This document shows positions 16,338 to 24,443 of a stretch of DNA of 43,609 nucleotides, in pieces (position 1 is the first letter of the stretch; every line of letters begins with the position of its first letter). The stretch covers positions 1 through 43,609 of the forward strand of contig JAMPDX010000009.1 of NCBI GenBank assembly GCA_023665425.1, given 5' to 3'. Position numbers and translations under genes: made by a program. The DNA comes from Muribaculaceae bacterium (GTDB lineage: Bacteria > Bacteroidota > Bacteroidia > Bacteroidales > Muribaculaceae). The notes beneath the pieces were generated by a model. That model saw nothing but the letters and a program-made list of their open reading frames with translations, made no database searches and was not told where the DNA came from.

Positions 16338-18356
16338 ATGAAGAAATTATTCCTTACTATGGCGGCTGCCACATTCCTTGCTTGCTTGCCGACATATCAT
16401 GCCCTGGCACAAAGTAACTACGACAACCAATTCCTCTCTTACCCCACATATAATGACACCGACCTGGAGCTTATGGTAGATGAGGGTGGCACCCACTTCA
16501 AACTGTGGAGCCCCTCAGCCGAAGCTGTCCGCGTGAACCTATATAACGAGGGGCGCGGCGGCAAGCCATTTGACACCATTTCTCTAACAAAGGATGAGGC
16601 TACCGGCGTGTGGTCTGCCTCAATGAATACTCAGTTGTACGGCAAATTCTACACCTTCCAAATACTGAAGGATGGCAAATGGCTCGATGAGACACCGGGC
16701 GTGTGGGCAAAGGCTGTAGGTATCAATGGCAAACGCGCCGCTATCATTGACTTTAACACAACAAACCCCGAAGGGTGGGCAGACGACAGGGGCCCTGCGG
16801 TAGAGAATTTCTCTGACGTAATAGTATATGAGATGCACCACCGCGACATGAGTATGCATCCCAATTCCGGTATCGCCAACAAAGGCAAATTCCTCGCGCT
16901 CACCGAGCACAATACAGTAAATCCTGATGGACTCTCCACCGGCATTGATCACCTTAAGGAGCTGGGTATTACACATGTGCATATACTCCCCTCTTACGAC
17001 TACAACTCCATTGACGAGACCAATCTGCCGGCTAACAAATATAACTGGGGTTATGACCCTCAGAACTATAATGCCCCGGAAGGCTCTTACTCTACCAACC
17101 CCTCAGACCCGGAAGCTCGTGTGCGCGAGATGAAGGAGATGATTAAAGCCCTGCACGATGCCGGTATAGGAGTCATAATGGATGTGGTGTACAACCACAC
17201 CGGGCAGAATGAAGGCTCAAACTTCGAGCTCACTGTCCCCGGGTATTATTATCGTCACCGCGAGGACGGCTCTTGGAGCGATGCCTCAGGCTGTGGCAAT
17301 GAGACAGCCTCTGACCATGAGCAGATGGCAAACTTCATTGTTAACTCTGTGAAATATTGGGCTGACGAATATCATATCGACGGCTTCCGCTTTGACCTTA
17401 TGGCTATCCACGACACAGAGACAATGAACCGTGTGGCTAAGGAGCTGAAGGAGGTGCGCCCCGACATCTTCGTATATGGCGAGGGTTGGACCGCCGGCGA
17501 CTCCCCGCTGGCTGTGGAGCGTCGTGCTCTGAAAGAGAATGTGAGCAAGATGCAGGACATAGCCGTCTTTTCAGATGATCTGCGCGACGCCGTCAAGGGG
17601 CACTATTCCAACGCTGAAGACCGTGGCTTCGCATCCGGCAAGCCGGGCAATGAGGAGACTGTTAAGATAGGTATCGTAGCTGCTACAGCACACCCGCAGG
17701 TAGACTACAGCAAGGGCAATAACTCCAAATTCCCCTATGCCACTTCTCCCGAAATGATTGTCAACTATGTGAGCTGCCACGATGACCTGTCCCTCACCGA
17801 CAAGCTTCGCAAGTCAATGCCCAATGCCTCTGATCAAGAGCGTATGGCAGTGGCCAAGTTAGCTCAGACAATTGTCTTTACAAGTCAAGGTACACCCTTT
17901 ATGTTTGCCGGCGAGGAGATATTCCGCGACAAGAAGGGAGTCCATAACTCATACCAAAGCCCCGACTCCATCAACGCTATAGACTGGAGCCTCAAGACTC
18001 AAAACAAAGATCAGTTTGACTATTATAAAGGGCTTATAGCTCTGCGCAAGGCTCACCCGGCTTTCCGCATGACTACCGCTGAGCAGATTGCCAAACATCT
18101 GAAATTTGACAACATCGACTCAGCGAAGCAACCTAATCTGATAAGCTACTCTCTCTTGGACCATGCTAATGGTGACAATTGGAAAGAGATTAAGCTCGTA
18201 TTCAACGGCGCTGACCAGGCTCAGACTGTCAATCTGCCAAAAGGCAACTGGACAGTTGTAGCTCGCGACGGCAAAATAAACCCCGACGGGCTCGGTACCT
18301 ATAAGGGTGGCAAGACAACTGTAGCACCCTACTCCGCACTTATCCTCGCTCGATAA
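16338..18356 (+). CDS. Secreted type I pullulanase, GH13 family
   Basis: Encodes 672 residues. A signal peptide ends near residue 25 (TYHALAQ). An N-terminal CBM48-like sandwich (FKLWSPSAEAVRVNLYNEG) precedes the GH13 barrel with YEMHHRDMS, the pullulanase signature YNWGYDPQNYNAPEGSYS (about residues 235-252), DVVYNHT, the nucleophile Asp in GFRFDLMAIH, the acid Glu in VYGEGWTAGD and the transition-state Asp in VNYVSCHDDLS. A C-terminal beta domain ends at SALILAR. It should cleave alpha-1,6 branches in pullulan, starch or glycogen fragments in the periplasm or outside. A terminator follows immediately. No clear promoter is visible; TAATTTAG at about 16281 is a weak -7 candidate. Confidence 0.92.
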   Translation: MKKLFLTMAAATFLACLPTYHALAQSNYDNQFLSYPTYNDTDLELMVDEGGTHFKLWSPSAEAVRVNLYNEGRGGKPFDTISLTKDEATGVWSASMNTQLYGKFYTFQILKDGKWLDETPGVWAKAVGINGKRAAIIDFNTTNPEGWADDRGPAVENFSDVIVYEMHHRDMSMHPNSGIANKGKFLALTEHNTVNPDGLSTGIDHLKELGITHVHILPSYDYNSIDETNLPANKYNWGYDPQNYNAPEGSYSTNPSDPEARVREMKEMIKALHDAGIGVIMDVVYNHTGQNEGSNFELTVPGYYYRHREDGSWSDASGCGNETASDHEQMANFIVNSVKYWADEYHIDGFRFDLMAIHDTETMNRVAKELKEVRPDIFVYGEGWTAGDSPLAVERRALKENVSKMQDIAVFSDDLRDAVKGHYSNAEDRGFASGKPGNEETVKIGIVAATAHPQVDYSKGNNSKFPYATSPEMIVNYVSCHDDLSLTDKLRKSMPNASDQERMAVAKLAQTIVFTSQGTPFMFAGEEIFRDKKGVHNSYQSPDSINAIDWSLKTQNKDQFDYYKGLIALRKAHPAFRMTTAEQIAKHLKFDNIDSAKQPNLISYSLLDHANGDNWKEIKLVFNGADQAQTVNLPKGNWTVVARDGKINPDGLGTYKGGKTTVAPYSALILAR

Positions 18357-18372
18357 TTCCTTACCAATAGAA

Positions 18373-18410
18373 GCAGCCCCGCTCTCAATAGGCAGGGCTG
18401 CATTTTCATT
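18373..18410 (+). terminator. Rho-independent terminator after the pullulanase gene
   Basis: GCAGCCC (18373-18379) pairs with GGGCTGC (18395-18401), followed by ATTTTCATT. The stem begins 17 nt after the stop codon. Confidence 0.82.
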
Positions 18411-18431
18411 ATTCATCCACACCCCTCATAT

Positions 18432-18737
18432 ATGGCCGAAAAGGACCTCACAGTGCGTCAACGCATCGGCTTGCTCATCACAGTATTGCTGATGATTGTG
18501 TCCATAATCATCGCGATATTCCGCTACCGCGTAAACGATGCGGAGGATACCCCCATTCAGCAAAACATATATCCCATCACTGCTGATTCCCCCTACACCG
18601 GAACCTCTGCCTCCGCTACTCCCGACACAATTGTCAAAACCCACTCTCCCAAGAAATCAAAATCGCACGGCAAATCATCCGCCAAAGTCGCACCTTCCAC
18701 TATCCCAACACGCGACATCACTTCCGAAGACCTATAA
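18432..18737 (+). CDS. Small membrane-anchored protein, unknown
   Basis: Encodes 101 residues. A charged N-terminus (MAEKDLTVRQR) leads into one hydrophobic helix (about residues 12-29, IGLLITVLLMIVSIIIAIF). After it comes a low-complexity Ser/Thr/Pro/Lys-rich tail (KKSKSHGKSSAKVAPS), probably periplasmic and unstructured. No known domain is recognised. It starts only 22 nt after the pullulanase terminator. Its stop codon TAA (18735-18737) overlaps the first base of a 274-bp repeat element. It is a plausible real gene because of its start, helix and compact placement, but function is unknown. Confidence 0.6.
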   Translation: MAEKDLTVRQRIGLLITVLLMIVSIIIAIFRYRVNDAEDTPIQQNIYPITADSPYTGTSASATPDTIVKTHSPKKSKSHGKSSAKVAPSTIPTRDITSEDL

Positions 18738-19010
18738 GACCCCATCTCATAAATTTTTAAGTCTGCGAGATGAAAGGTAACTTTGCTACTAAAATAGCCT
18801 TACAAAGAGATTATTAACGTAAATAATTAATATTTAACAAATACCCGGGAATCTTGTAAAATGTTTTAAAGTTAGTAGCGGTCCGGTTTTGGCCGATGAT
18901 TTTCGCCAAGTCTCGTCAGTCGCAATGCCCGCATTGCTCCATCCTCAACTTGCAAAAATCCTTCGCCCAAAACCGCCCCTAAGCCTTAAAAATTTTATGG
19001 GATGGGGTCT
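18737..19010. repeat. 274-bp MITE-like element (family 3) with the shared hairpin core on the - strand
   Basis: The ends are inverted repeats: AGACCCCATCTCATAAA then TTTTTAAG at 18737-18761, and CTTAAAAATTTTATGGGA then TGGGGTCT at 18985-19010, with one substitution and one base of length difference. Nested helices lie inside: CGGTTTTGG (18884-18892) with CCAAAACCG (18967-18975), GATTTTCGCCAAGT (18898-18911) with ACTTGCAAAAATC (18948-18960), and the core hairpin at 18917-18942. On the - strand the core reads GGAG, CAATGC, GG, GCATTG, CGACTG. The element abuts the stop codon of the upstream gene and supplies most of the radC leader. Confidence 0.82.
18754..18785 (+). promoter_or_regulatory. Promoter-like sequence inside the family 3 element, pointing at radC
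   Basis: TTTT (18754-18757), 20 nt, then TAACTTTG (18778-18785). The -7 box is perfect and the -33 box is one base off. It lies inside the repeat element, so radC may be transcribed from a repeat-borne promoter through about 235 nt of structured leader. Confidence 0.55.
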
Positions 19011-19026
19011 AAAACAAAATAACATT

Positions 19027-19773
19027 ATGATTATAAAACGCCTGGATGACAAAGTCGGCAATCCTAATATGGTGAGCGAGCCTAAACCGACATTGCCCAA
19101 AGTGGCAGACATGTGTCTTGACGACAAGCCCCGCGAAAAGGCCGAGAAGTATGGCTGCTCCGTGCTTAGTGTCCCGGACCTATGGGCCATAATTCTTCGC
19201 ACCGGCTCCGTGGGCTACCCCATCACTCAGGTGTGCCGCGACATCATGCAGGCCAACAATAATAAACTCAAAGTGTTGGAACGGCGCACCCGGCAAGAGC
19301 TGCTCGAAGTCAGGGGATTAGGCCCAATGAAGGTCACTCAGATAGAGGCTGTACTGGAGCTGATACGCCGATATAATGCCGAGACACCCCTCGAACTACC
19401 CATAATACACTCTTCTGCAGATATTTACAATATCATAAAGCCCAAGATAGCGCACCTTGACCACGAGGAGGTGTGGGTCATAATCATGGACCGTAGGCAC
19501 CGTGTGTCCAAGCTGTTGCAGATATCCAAGGGAGGTTGGGCCTCAAGCCTTTTTGACATCAAAATCATCATAAAGGAGGCGCTGCTCGAGAATGCCTCCG
19601 CCATTGCCCTTTGCCATAACCATCCGTCGGGCAACATGACCCCTTCACCGCAAGACGATGCCATCACGCGTAAGTGCAAAGATGCCTGTTCACTTATGGA
19701 GATATCGCTCCTCGACCATCTGATAGTTTCTCCTCACGAGTATTACTCGTATTGCGACCGAGGGCGGTTATAG
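19027..19773 (+). CDS. radC: RadC-family JAB-domain protein
   Basis: With ATG 19027 the product has 248 residues. A longer reading from 18889 would run through the repeat element and is unlikely. ATG 19069 (MVSEPKPTL) is the other option. The helix-hairpin-helix region (PREKAEKYGCSVLSVPDLWA; LEVRGLGPMKVTQIEAVLEL) is followed by the JAB/MPN domain with the metal motif LCHNHPSGNMTPSPQDD and a downstream LLDHLIVS. The RadC family is widespread. The E. coli name refers to a repair phenotype later disputed, so the biochemical role is unclear. A perfect long hairpin follows its stop codon. Confidence 0.9.
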   Translation: MIIKRLDDKVGNPNMVSEPKPTLPKVADMCLDDKPREKAEKYGCSVLSVPDLWAIILRTGSVGYPITQVCRDIMQANNNKLKVLERRTRQELLEVRGLGPMKVTQIEAVLELIRRYNAETPLELPIIHSSADIYNIIKPKIAHLDHEEVWVIIMDRRHRVSKLLQISKGGWASSLFDIKIIIKEALLENASAIALCHNHPSGNMTPSPQDDAITRKCKDACSLMEISLLDHLIVSPHEYYSYCDRGRL

Positions 19774-19774
19774 C

Positions 19775-19833
19775 CCCACTATACAAAAATGGTTAAGCAC
19801 TGCCATAATGCTTAACCTTTTTTGTATAGTGGG
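19775..19833. terminator. Bidirectional terminator, 24-bp stem, between radC and a convergent lipoprotein gene
   Basis: CCCACTATACAAAAA, one unpaired base, GGTTAAGCA on the left pairs with TGCTTAACC, one base, TTTTTGTATAGTGGG on the right around an eight- or nine-base loop. The A-run on one arm and T-run on the other suit termination from either side, matching the convergent genes. Its length and near perfection are unusual for a plain terminator. Confidence 0.85.
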
Positions 19834-19846
19834 CCTTATTTTTAGA

Positions 19847-20338
19847 TTATTTCAAGCGCTGGAAGTAGCCGTTGAAGCCGGAGAGATAGAGTACTTCTTT
19901 GCCATTCATCACTTCAAAAGATACTCCATAGCCGAAGGTCTTGCCCTGTTTGTTGGATTGAGTCAGCACGGAATTGCTATTCTTCAACTGCATGCGGATA
20001 ATTTGTACCTCGTCATCAGAAAGACCGGAATATCTTAAATCCTCCACATCGTATTTGAGCTGGAGCACACCACGCTGCACATTCCATGCGCCGGGCACAG
20101 TCCACATTTTCTTGGTTAATGTTTTGCTGTCTTCCTCGCTGCTGGTGTACACGAAATCACCATAGGCATTCAATATCAAAGACACGGCAGACGATTTATC
20201 TCCATACGTATTAGAGTTCTGCCATGTGCCTACCAGCTTACGGGAATAGAGACCGTCATTTTCAGTAGATTCGTCATCGTTGCATGAGGGCAACACAAGA
20301 GCGATTGTCAGGAATAGAAATGTTAGAATTTTCTTCAT
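19847..20338 (-). CDS. Small lipoprotein with lipocalin-like proportions, unknown
   Basis: The start chosen (20338) gives 163 residues beginning MKKILTFLFLTIALVLPSCN. This places the lipobox Cys at about residue 19, followed by NDDEST, an acidic stretch typical of surface-export signals after the lipid anchor in Bacteroidota. An upstream in-frame ATG at 20413 would add 25 residues and spoil the signal, so I reject it. The mature part has GLYSRKLVGTWQNSNTYGDK, then beta-rich sequence. A GTW segment soon after the anchor is common in lipocalin-like lipoproteins of this phylum. No specific function can be given. It lies 86 nt downstream of the ATPase gene on the same strand. Confidence 0.78.
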   Translation of the reverse strand: MKKILTFLFLTIALVLPSCNDDESTENDGLYSRKLVGTWQNSNTYGDKSSAVSLILNAYGDFVYTSSEEDSKTLTKKMWTVPGAWNVQRGVLQLKYDVEDLRYSGLSDDEVQIIRMQLKNSNSVLTQSNKQGKTFGYGVSFEVMNGKEVLYLSGFNGYFQRLK

Positions 20339-20424
20339 TTTTTTGATTAGTTTTTTTATTTGCCAAGACTGAGCTGCAAAATTAGCTAAAAATTTATAAT
20401 CAAGCCCTAACAAGAGTGTTAAAA

Positions 20425-22035
20425 TTACATTTCAACATCGAGCATTTCTATACCGGTGTCCTCCTCGGGGAGCTGAAAGACTTCGCGAATGGCAGCACGC
20501 AGCAGTCGAGCCTGCTTGCCGTGACCCTTCATCGCACTCAGCACTCCGGAGATATATGCATCCTTATTGGGGTAACCCAACAGGGGCGCCACTTGCGAGT
20601 CGGCAAGCATCGGCTTGTAGTTGAAAACTCTGAGCACTCCCTGGTAGTCATGATTGTTCACTATGTCATGAAACTCCTTCATCAACTGCTCGTAATTGGT
20701 ACGAACATCTATAATGTCGGGCAGCTCCCGCAGGTGCTTCTCAAGCTCACCGATAGTGCGCACACGGGCATCCCCACGTGTCTCAAGCATACGCTTCATG
20801 CGGTGGCGCACATGCAGAAGCACCTGCTCTCGAAATTTGGCACCAAACATCTTCAGCACGGCATTCTTCACCTTCTGCACTACCCTGTCGGGTTGACGTT
20901 TGCGTATGCCGGCCATGATGCGTATCACACTCTCGAGCATGAAGATATTTTCAATCTCGGCCACATCCGGCACCATGATATTTTTGCCTCGCAGATATGC
21001 CACTTCCTGCTCGGTGCGTCTGTCGCGGTCTACAATGCCATAGCTCTCAAGCCGGTGCATTTGCTTCATATCTCCAAACGAGCGGGTGGCCTCTATCACC
21101 TTATTGCATGAGCCAACCGGCCTTACACTGTGATACGGGAATAGTAGCGGATACAGCTTGGAGTCAATGCTGTGGGTGGCATCCCCTTCTATAAACAATA
21201 CGGGGCGGCGAGTACCAAGCAAGCATGCAGTGAGGTCATCCGGTGCAGACCCCGGAGCAAGCACCTCATAATCCCATGCACCTGCACCGGTGTCCTGACT
21301 CTTAACCCATATTAGTAAGTTCTCGGTGCGCGAGTTCATGAAGTCTACATCTGAGGTGTTGTACACAAAGATACAATCAGGGCGTAACCCCTCCACAGCA
21401 TTCCACACCACATGGAGCATGGCCGGATGCAAAAATAGAGCAGGATTATCGACAAATATCACTCCGTTTATCGGCGCATATAGCACTGCCGCAATATAAT
21501 ATAGCACGGTCTTTTCTGATGAAGACAACTTGCGAGTGGATATCAGGTCCTCCCCACCGGGGGTCGCGAACAGCAACTCTCCATGCTGGCGCATTATGGT
21601 ATTATCCGGAAAGATGTCCTGCCATATCTGTACCAGGGCATCCAGTTTTGTAGGTTCGAGGCGCACACGTTTTCCCTCTAGCAGACTCTTGCTCTTAACA
21701 GAGAGCAGATACCGGAACTCATCTGCAAAAAGCATAGCTCCGAGGCGGTCGAGGTCAGTTGTCGGTGTTTGTGTGGAGCTATTCCCTATCCGCGCATCGT
21801 ACAGCGCCTCGATGCTACCTTTTGGCTCACATGTCACAGTCCCCAAGGCTGACAGGGCAAAGGCCCTCTCGCCGTAGGTCTGCATTAAGGCATTCATGAA
21901 GCGCGATTTGCCTACACCTGACCCTCCGACGATGGTGATTTGGCGTGTATTAGGCAATGTTTCTGCCGGTTTGCCGTCTATGCGTGGGGGCAAGAATACT
22001 TTTTCATATACCGGTATTTCTGGATTGTGCGTCAT
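20425..22035 (-). CDS. ATPase-DUF4435 (TOPRIM-like) fusion protein, resembling a fused PARIS AriA-AriB
   Basis: Encodes 536 residues. The N-terminal half is an ABC/SMC-type ATPase: Walker A in VGGSGVGKSRFMNAL (about residues 36-50), an ABC signature-like KLSSSEKTVLYYIAA, and Walker B in GVIFVDNPALFLHP, where the usual catalytic Glu is Asn. The C-terminal part looks like DUF4435, a TOPRIM-related fold: LFIEGDATHSID, YGIVDRDRRTE and VAEIENIFM carry the acidic metal-binding positions. In the PARIS anti-phage system the ATPase AriA and DUF4435 nuclease AriB are usually separate genes. OLD-family nucleases have a similar order. Defence is one possibility; housekeeping is another, as no other defence genes are near. 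Confidence 0.8.
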   Translation of the reverse strand: MTHNPEIPVYEKVFLPPRIDGKPAETLPNTRQITIVGGSGVGKSRFMNALMQTYGERAFALSALGTVTCEPKGSIEALYDARIGNSSTQTPTTDLDRLGAMLFADEFRYLLSVKSKSLLEGKRVRLEPTKLDALVQIWQDIFPDNTIMRQHGELLFATPGGEDLISTRKLSSSEKTVLYYIAAVLYAPINGVIFVDNPALFLHPAMLHVVWNAVEGLRPDCIFVYNTSDVDFMNSRTENLLIWVKSQDTGAGAWDYEVLAPGSAPDDLTACLLGTRRPVLFIEGDATHSIDSKLYPLLFPYHSVRPVGSCNKVIEATRSFGDMKQMHRLESYGIVDRDRRTEQEVAYLRGKNIMVPDVAEIENIFMLESVIRIMAGIRKRQPDRVVQKVKNAVLKMFGAKFREQVLLHVRHRMKRMLETRGDARVRTIGELEKHLRELPDIIDVRTNYEQLMKEFHDIVNNHDYQGVLRVFNYKPMLADSQVAPLLGYPNKDAYISGVLSAMKGHGKQARLLRAAIREVFQLPEEDTGIEMLDVEM

Positions 22036-22118
22036 GCTATTTGATTGCTAAGGAGTCTTTGACCCCGTAAAGTTACAAAATAATTTTTAAAAATAGGTGG
22101 CAACTCAAAGTTTTTCGT

Positions 22119-22126
22119 TAATTTTG
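22119..22126 (+). promoter_or_regulatory. -7 element upstream of ribE, on the far side of the family 1 element
   Basis: TAATTTTG at 22119-22126 fits the consensus -7 box. The -33 position has no TTTG. Transcription from here would start near 22133 and run through the whole 192-bp element before reaching ribE at 22365. Confidence 0.55.
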
Positions 22127-22154
22127 CACTAAGAAGCATCAATCCATCACGTAA

Positions 22155-22346
22155 GTGATGATTAAAAAATAACTTGGTAAATTTTTTGGGAGTATTTTCG
22201 AGTGATTTTTTTCTATCTGAAAAAGGAGCATAGCGAGCTATGCGACTGTTCAGATGGAAGAAATGCACCGAAAAGACTTCAAAAAATACCAAGTTGGTAA
22301 TCTTAATCATCATACTCAATTTACCAATTTATTTTTTAATCATCAC
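22155..22346 (+). repeat. 192-bp MITE-like element (family 1), copy 1, with the shared hairpin core
   Basis: Terminal inverted repeats of 29 bp differ at one position: GTGATGATTAAAAAATAA then CTTGGTAAATT on the left, AATTTACCAA then TTTATTTTTTAATCATCAC on the right. TAA flanks both sides and may be a target duplication. Internally 22172-22294 folds on itself (ACTTGGTA with TACCAAGT, TTTTCG with CGAAAA, TATCTGAA with TTCAGATG). The core at 22223-22248 reads AAGGAG, CATAGC, GA, GCTATG, CGACTG. Copy 2 at 43181-43373 is roughly 96% identical in the same orientation. No coding capacity. Confidence 0.9.
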
Positions 22347-22364
22347 TAAACACTTAAATTAAAT

Positions 22365-22970
22365 ATGTTTTCAGGCATTGTAGAAGAGGCTGCCGAGGTG
22401 GTAGGCCTCACTCGCGAGGAGGGCAATCTGCACATACGTATGCGTTGCACTTTTGTTAATGAATTAAAGATTGACCAGAGTGTTGCGCACAATGGTGTAT
22501 GCCTCACTGTGGTAAACCTGCATGATGACGGCACTTACACTGTGACAGCTATTGCCGAAACTCTGCGCCGCTCTAACTTGGGTGACCTGCATATAGGCAG
22601 CCTGGTAAATTTGGAGCGCTCTATGGTGATGAACGGCCGTCTCGATGGTCATATCGTGCAAGGGCATGTTGACAACACTGCCGAGTGCGTCTCTGTAGTC
22701 GAAGAAGATGGCAGTTGGCGTTACACCTTCAAATACCCCTTCAGCAAAGATATGGCCCGACGCGGATATGTATGTGTCGACAAGGGCTCTGTCACAGTCA
22801 ACGGCGTGAGCCTGACGGTTTGTGAGCCGCAGGCCGACTCTTTCAGCGTGTGTATCATACCATATACTCACGATAACACAAACTTCAAACAGATAGAGGT
22901 AGGCACCAAGGTCAATATCGAATTTGACATCATCGGTAAATATATCGCCCGCATTAGTGCATTAAGCTGA
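22365..22970 (+). CDS. ribE: Riboflavin synthase, alpha chain
   Basis: Encodes 201 residues starting MFSGIVEEAAEVVGL, the invariant N-terminus. Two lumazine-binding barrels are visible: the first contains NGVCLTVVNL and MVMNGRLDGHIVQGHVD, the second VTVNGVSLTV and NTNFKQIEVGTKVNIEFDII. The enzyme dismutates two 6,7-dimethyl-8-ribityllumazine molecules into riboflavin and the pyrimidinedione. Length is normal. The start is 18 nt after a 192-bp repeat element that separates it from its likely promoter. No FMN riboswitch is apparent. The flippase gene begins one base after its stop. Confidence 0.96.
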   Translation: MFSGIVEEAAEVVGLTREEGNLHIRMRCTFVNELKIDQSVAHNGVCLTVVNLHDDGTYTVTAIAETLRRSNLGDLHIGSLVNLERSMVMNGRLDGHIVQGHVDNTAECVSVVEEDGSWRYTFKYPFSKDMARRGYVCVDKGSVTVNGVSLTVCEPQADSFSVCIIPYTHDNTNFKQIEVGTKVNIEFDIIGKYIARISALS

Positions 22971-22971
22971 A

Positions 22972-24420
22972 TTGGACAGAGTGACAGCAACGGCTAATCT
23001 GGGCAGACAGACAGGGCGCGGGATGCTATGGAGTGGCCTTGAGACTTTCGGCATGACTGCGGCCTCGCTGGTCGTGTCTATATGGTTGGCCCGCATTGTA
23101 GAGCCGGCAGCTTTCGGACTCATAGCGATGGTGCAAATTTTCATCGCGGTGGGGCAAGTGTTTGCAGACTCAGGAGTTAGCCAGGCACTGATACGCCGGC
23201 CGGTACGCACTCGCACCTTGGAGAGTGCAGCTTTGTTCATCAACATGGGGACCGCCCTACTCTTCTACGCCACGCTATGGGGCAGTGCACCGGCGATAGC
23301 CCGGTTTTATAACACCCCTTCACTCTGTGGCATCATCCGTTGGGCGGGATTGTCAATACCGTTGGCCGGCATGTGTGTCGTGCAGACAGCTCGGCTCACA
23401 GCTCAAATGCGGTTTTCACGGCTTGCATTGGTCAATGTCGTATCCACTATTGCAGGTGGTGCGACAGGTATAATATTGGCGACCAAAGGTTTTGGCATAA
23501 TGTCTCTCATCTTCATGCAGCTCGTCATGTGGGTTACTCGCGCGCTGTTACTCTGGACTATCTGCCCATGGCTCCCCTCGCTGAAGCTTCGGAGGAATGA
23601 GGCACGAAGCATTGTCTCGTTTAGCTGGAAACTGCTCGTCTCGGCTCTCATCGATACCATTTACGTCAATATGTACGCATCGTTGCTTGGCATGTTCTTC
23701 TCGGCGACCATTACGGCTATGTACTGGCGTGCCAACTCGCTGGCTTCATTCGTGCCGCAAAGTTTCCAGGGAATACTGAGCCGCGTATCCCTCCCCGCCA
23801 TCAGTCGTATACGCAACGACAGACACCGTACACGCGGAGCATACATTAAAATGATAAGCAGCTCCTGCTGGCTCATATTCCCTATTTGCGCTATCGGTAT
23901 TGCACTGGCCACACCACTCTTCGGGTGGGTGCTAACAGACAAATGGCTCCCGGCTGTACCCCTGTTCAGAATTCTCGCTTTGAGCATGGCATTTTACCCG
24001 GTGCATGCCCTGAATTGCTCTATACTCAATGTCTACGGCCGCTCTGACAAATTTCTCATCCTGGAGATTTGCAAGAAGGTGGTCGGGGTGACAGCTCTCT
24101 GCATCACACTCCCGATGGGGGTGACATCACTATGCTATGGCATTTTGGCATCGAGCATTATATGCTTGGTTATAAACATATTATTTGCAAAACCATATGC
24201 CACGCTCGGGGTCTTGGCTCAGATTAAGTTGATGCTGCCATGCATGATTATGGCCATAGTTGCCGGTGCAGTTGCATACATTATATCAAACCTTTTCAGC
24301 GACCTTTATATGCAAGTGTTAATGGGGGCTGCGGCGGGGGCTATAATCTATCTACTGTCCACCGCGCTGAGTTGCCCACATATCCCTCGCAATATGATAG
24401 CGCTTTTTCGCAAAGAATAG
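22972..24420 (+). CDS. Polysaccharide flippase, MOP superfamily (Wzx-like)
   Basis: Encodes up to 482 residues with about 12-14 hydrophobic helices. The start is TTG 22972 or GTG 22981, as no ATG is near and the ribE stop is at 22968-22970. The pattern RGMLWSGLETFGMTAASLVV, LARIVEPAAFGLIAMVQIF, FADSGVSQALIRR is typical of lipopolysaccharide or capsule exporters (polysaccharide biosynthesis family). They flip undecaprenyl-linked glycans across the inner membrane. The following aminotransferase is consistent with a small cell-surface sugar module, but no glycosyltransferase cluster is present here. Confidence 0.87.
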   Translation: MDRVTATANLGRQTGRGMLWSGLETFGMTAASLVVSIWLARIVEPAAFGLIAMVQIFIAVGQVFADSGVSQALIRRPVRTRTLESAALFINMGTALLFYATLWGSAPAIARFYNTPSLCGIIRWAGLSIPLAGMCVVQTARLTAQMRFSRLALVNVVSTIAGGATGIILATKGFGIMSLIFMQLVMWVTRALLLWTICPWLPSLKLRRNEARSIVSFSWKLLVSALIDTIYVNMYASLLGMFFSATITAMYWRANSLASFVPQSFQGILSRVSLPAISRIRNDRHRTRGAYIKMISSSCWLIFPICAIGIALATPLFGWVLTDKWLPAVPLFRILALSMAFYPVHALNCSILNVYGRSDKFLILEICKKVVGVTALCITLPMGVTSLCYGILASSIICLVINILFAKPYATLGVLAQIKLMLPCMIMAIVAGAVAYIISNLFSDLYMQVLMGAAAGAIIYLLSTALSCPHIPRNMIALFRKE

Positions 24421-24443
24421 TGTTCGTTTAATAACTTACCCAC

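Noticed and set aside
18889..19026. N-terminal extension of radC by 46 codons from a TTG start
   Set aside because: The extension is translated repeat-element sequence and is not RadC-like. Family similarity starts after ATG 19027.
20338..20413. Upstream ATG giving a 188-residue form of the small lipoprotein
   Set aside because: It would bury the lipoprotein signal 25 residues inside the protein. The ATG at 20338 gives a normal signal.
22155..22346. Family 1 element as a CRISPR unit or tRNA-like gene
   Set aside because: There is no array of repeats and spacers, no cloverleaf and no CCA end. Terminal inverted repeats and a second copy fit a MITE-like element.
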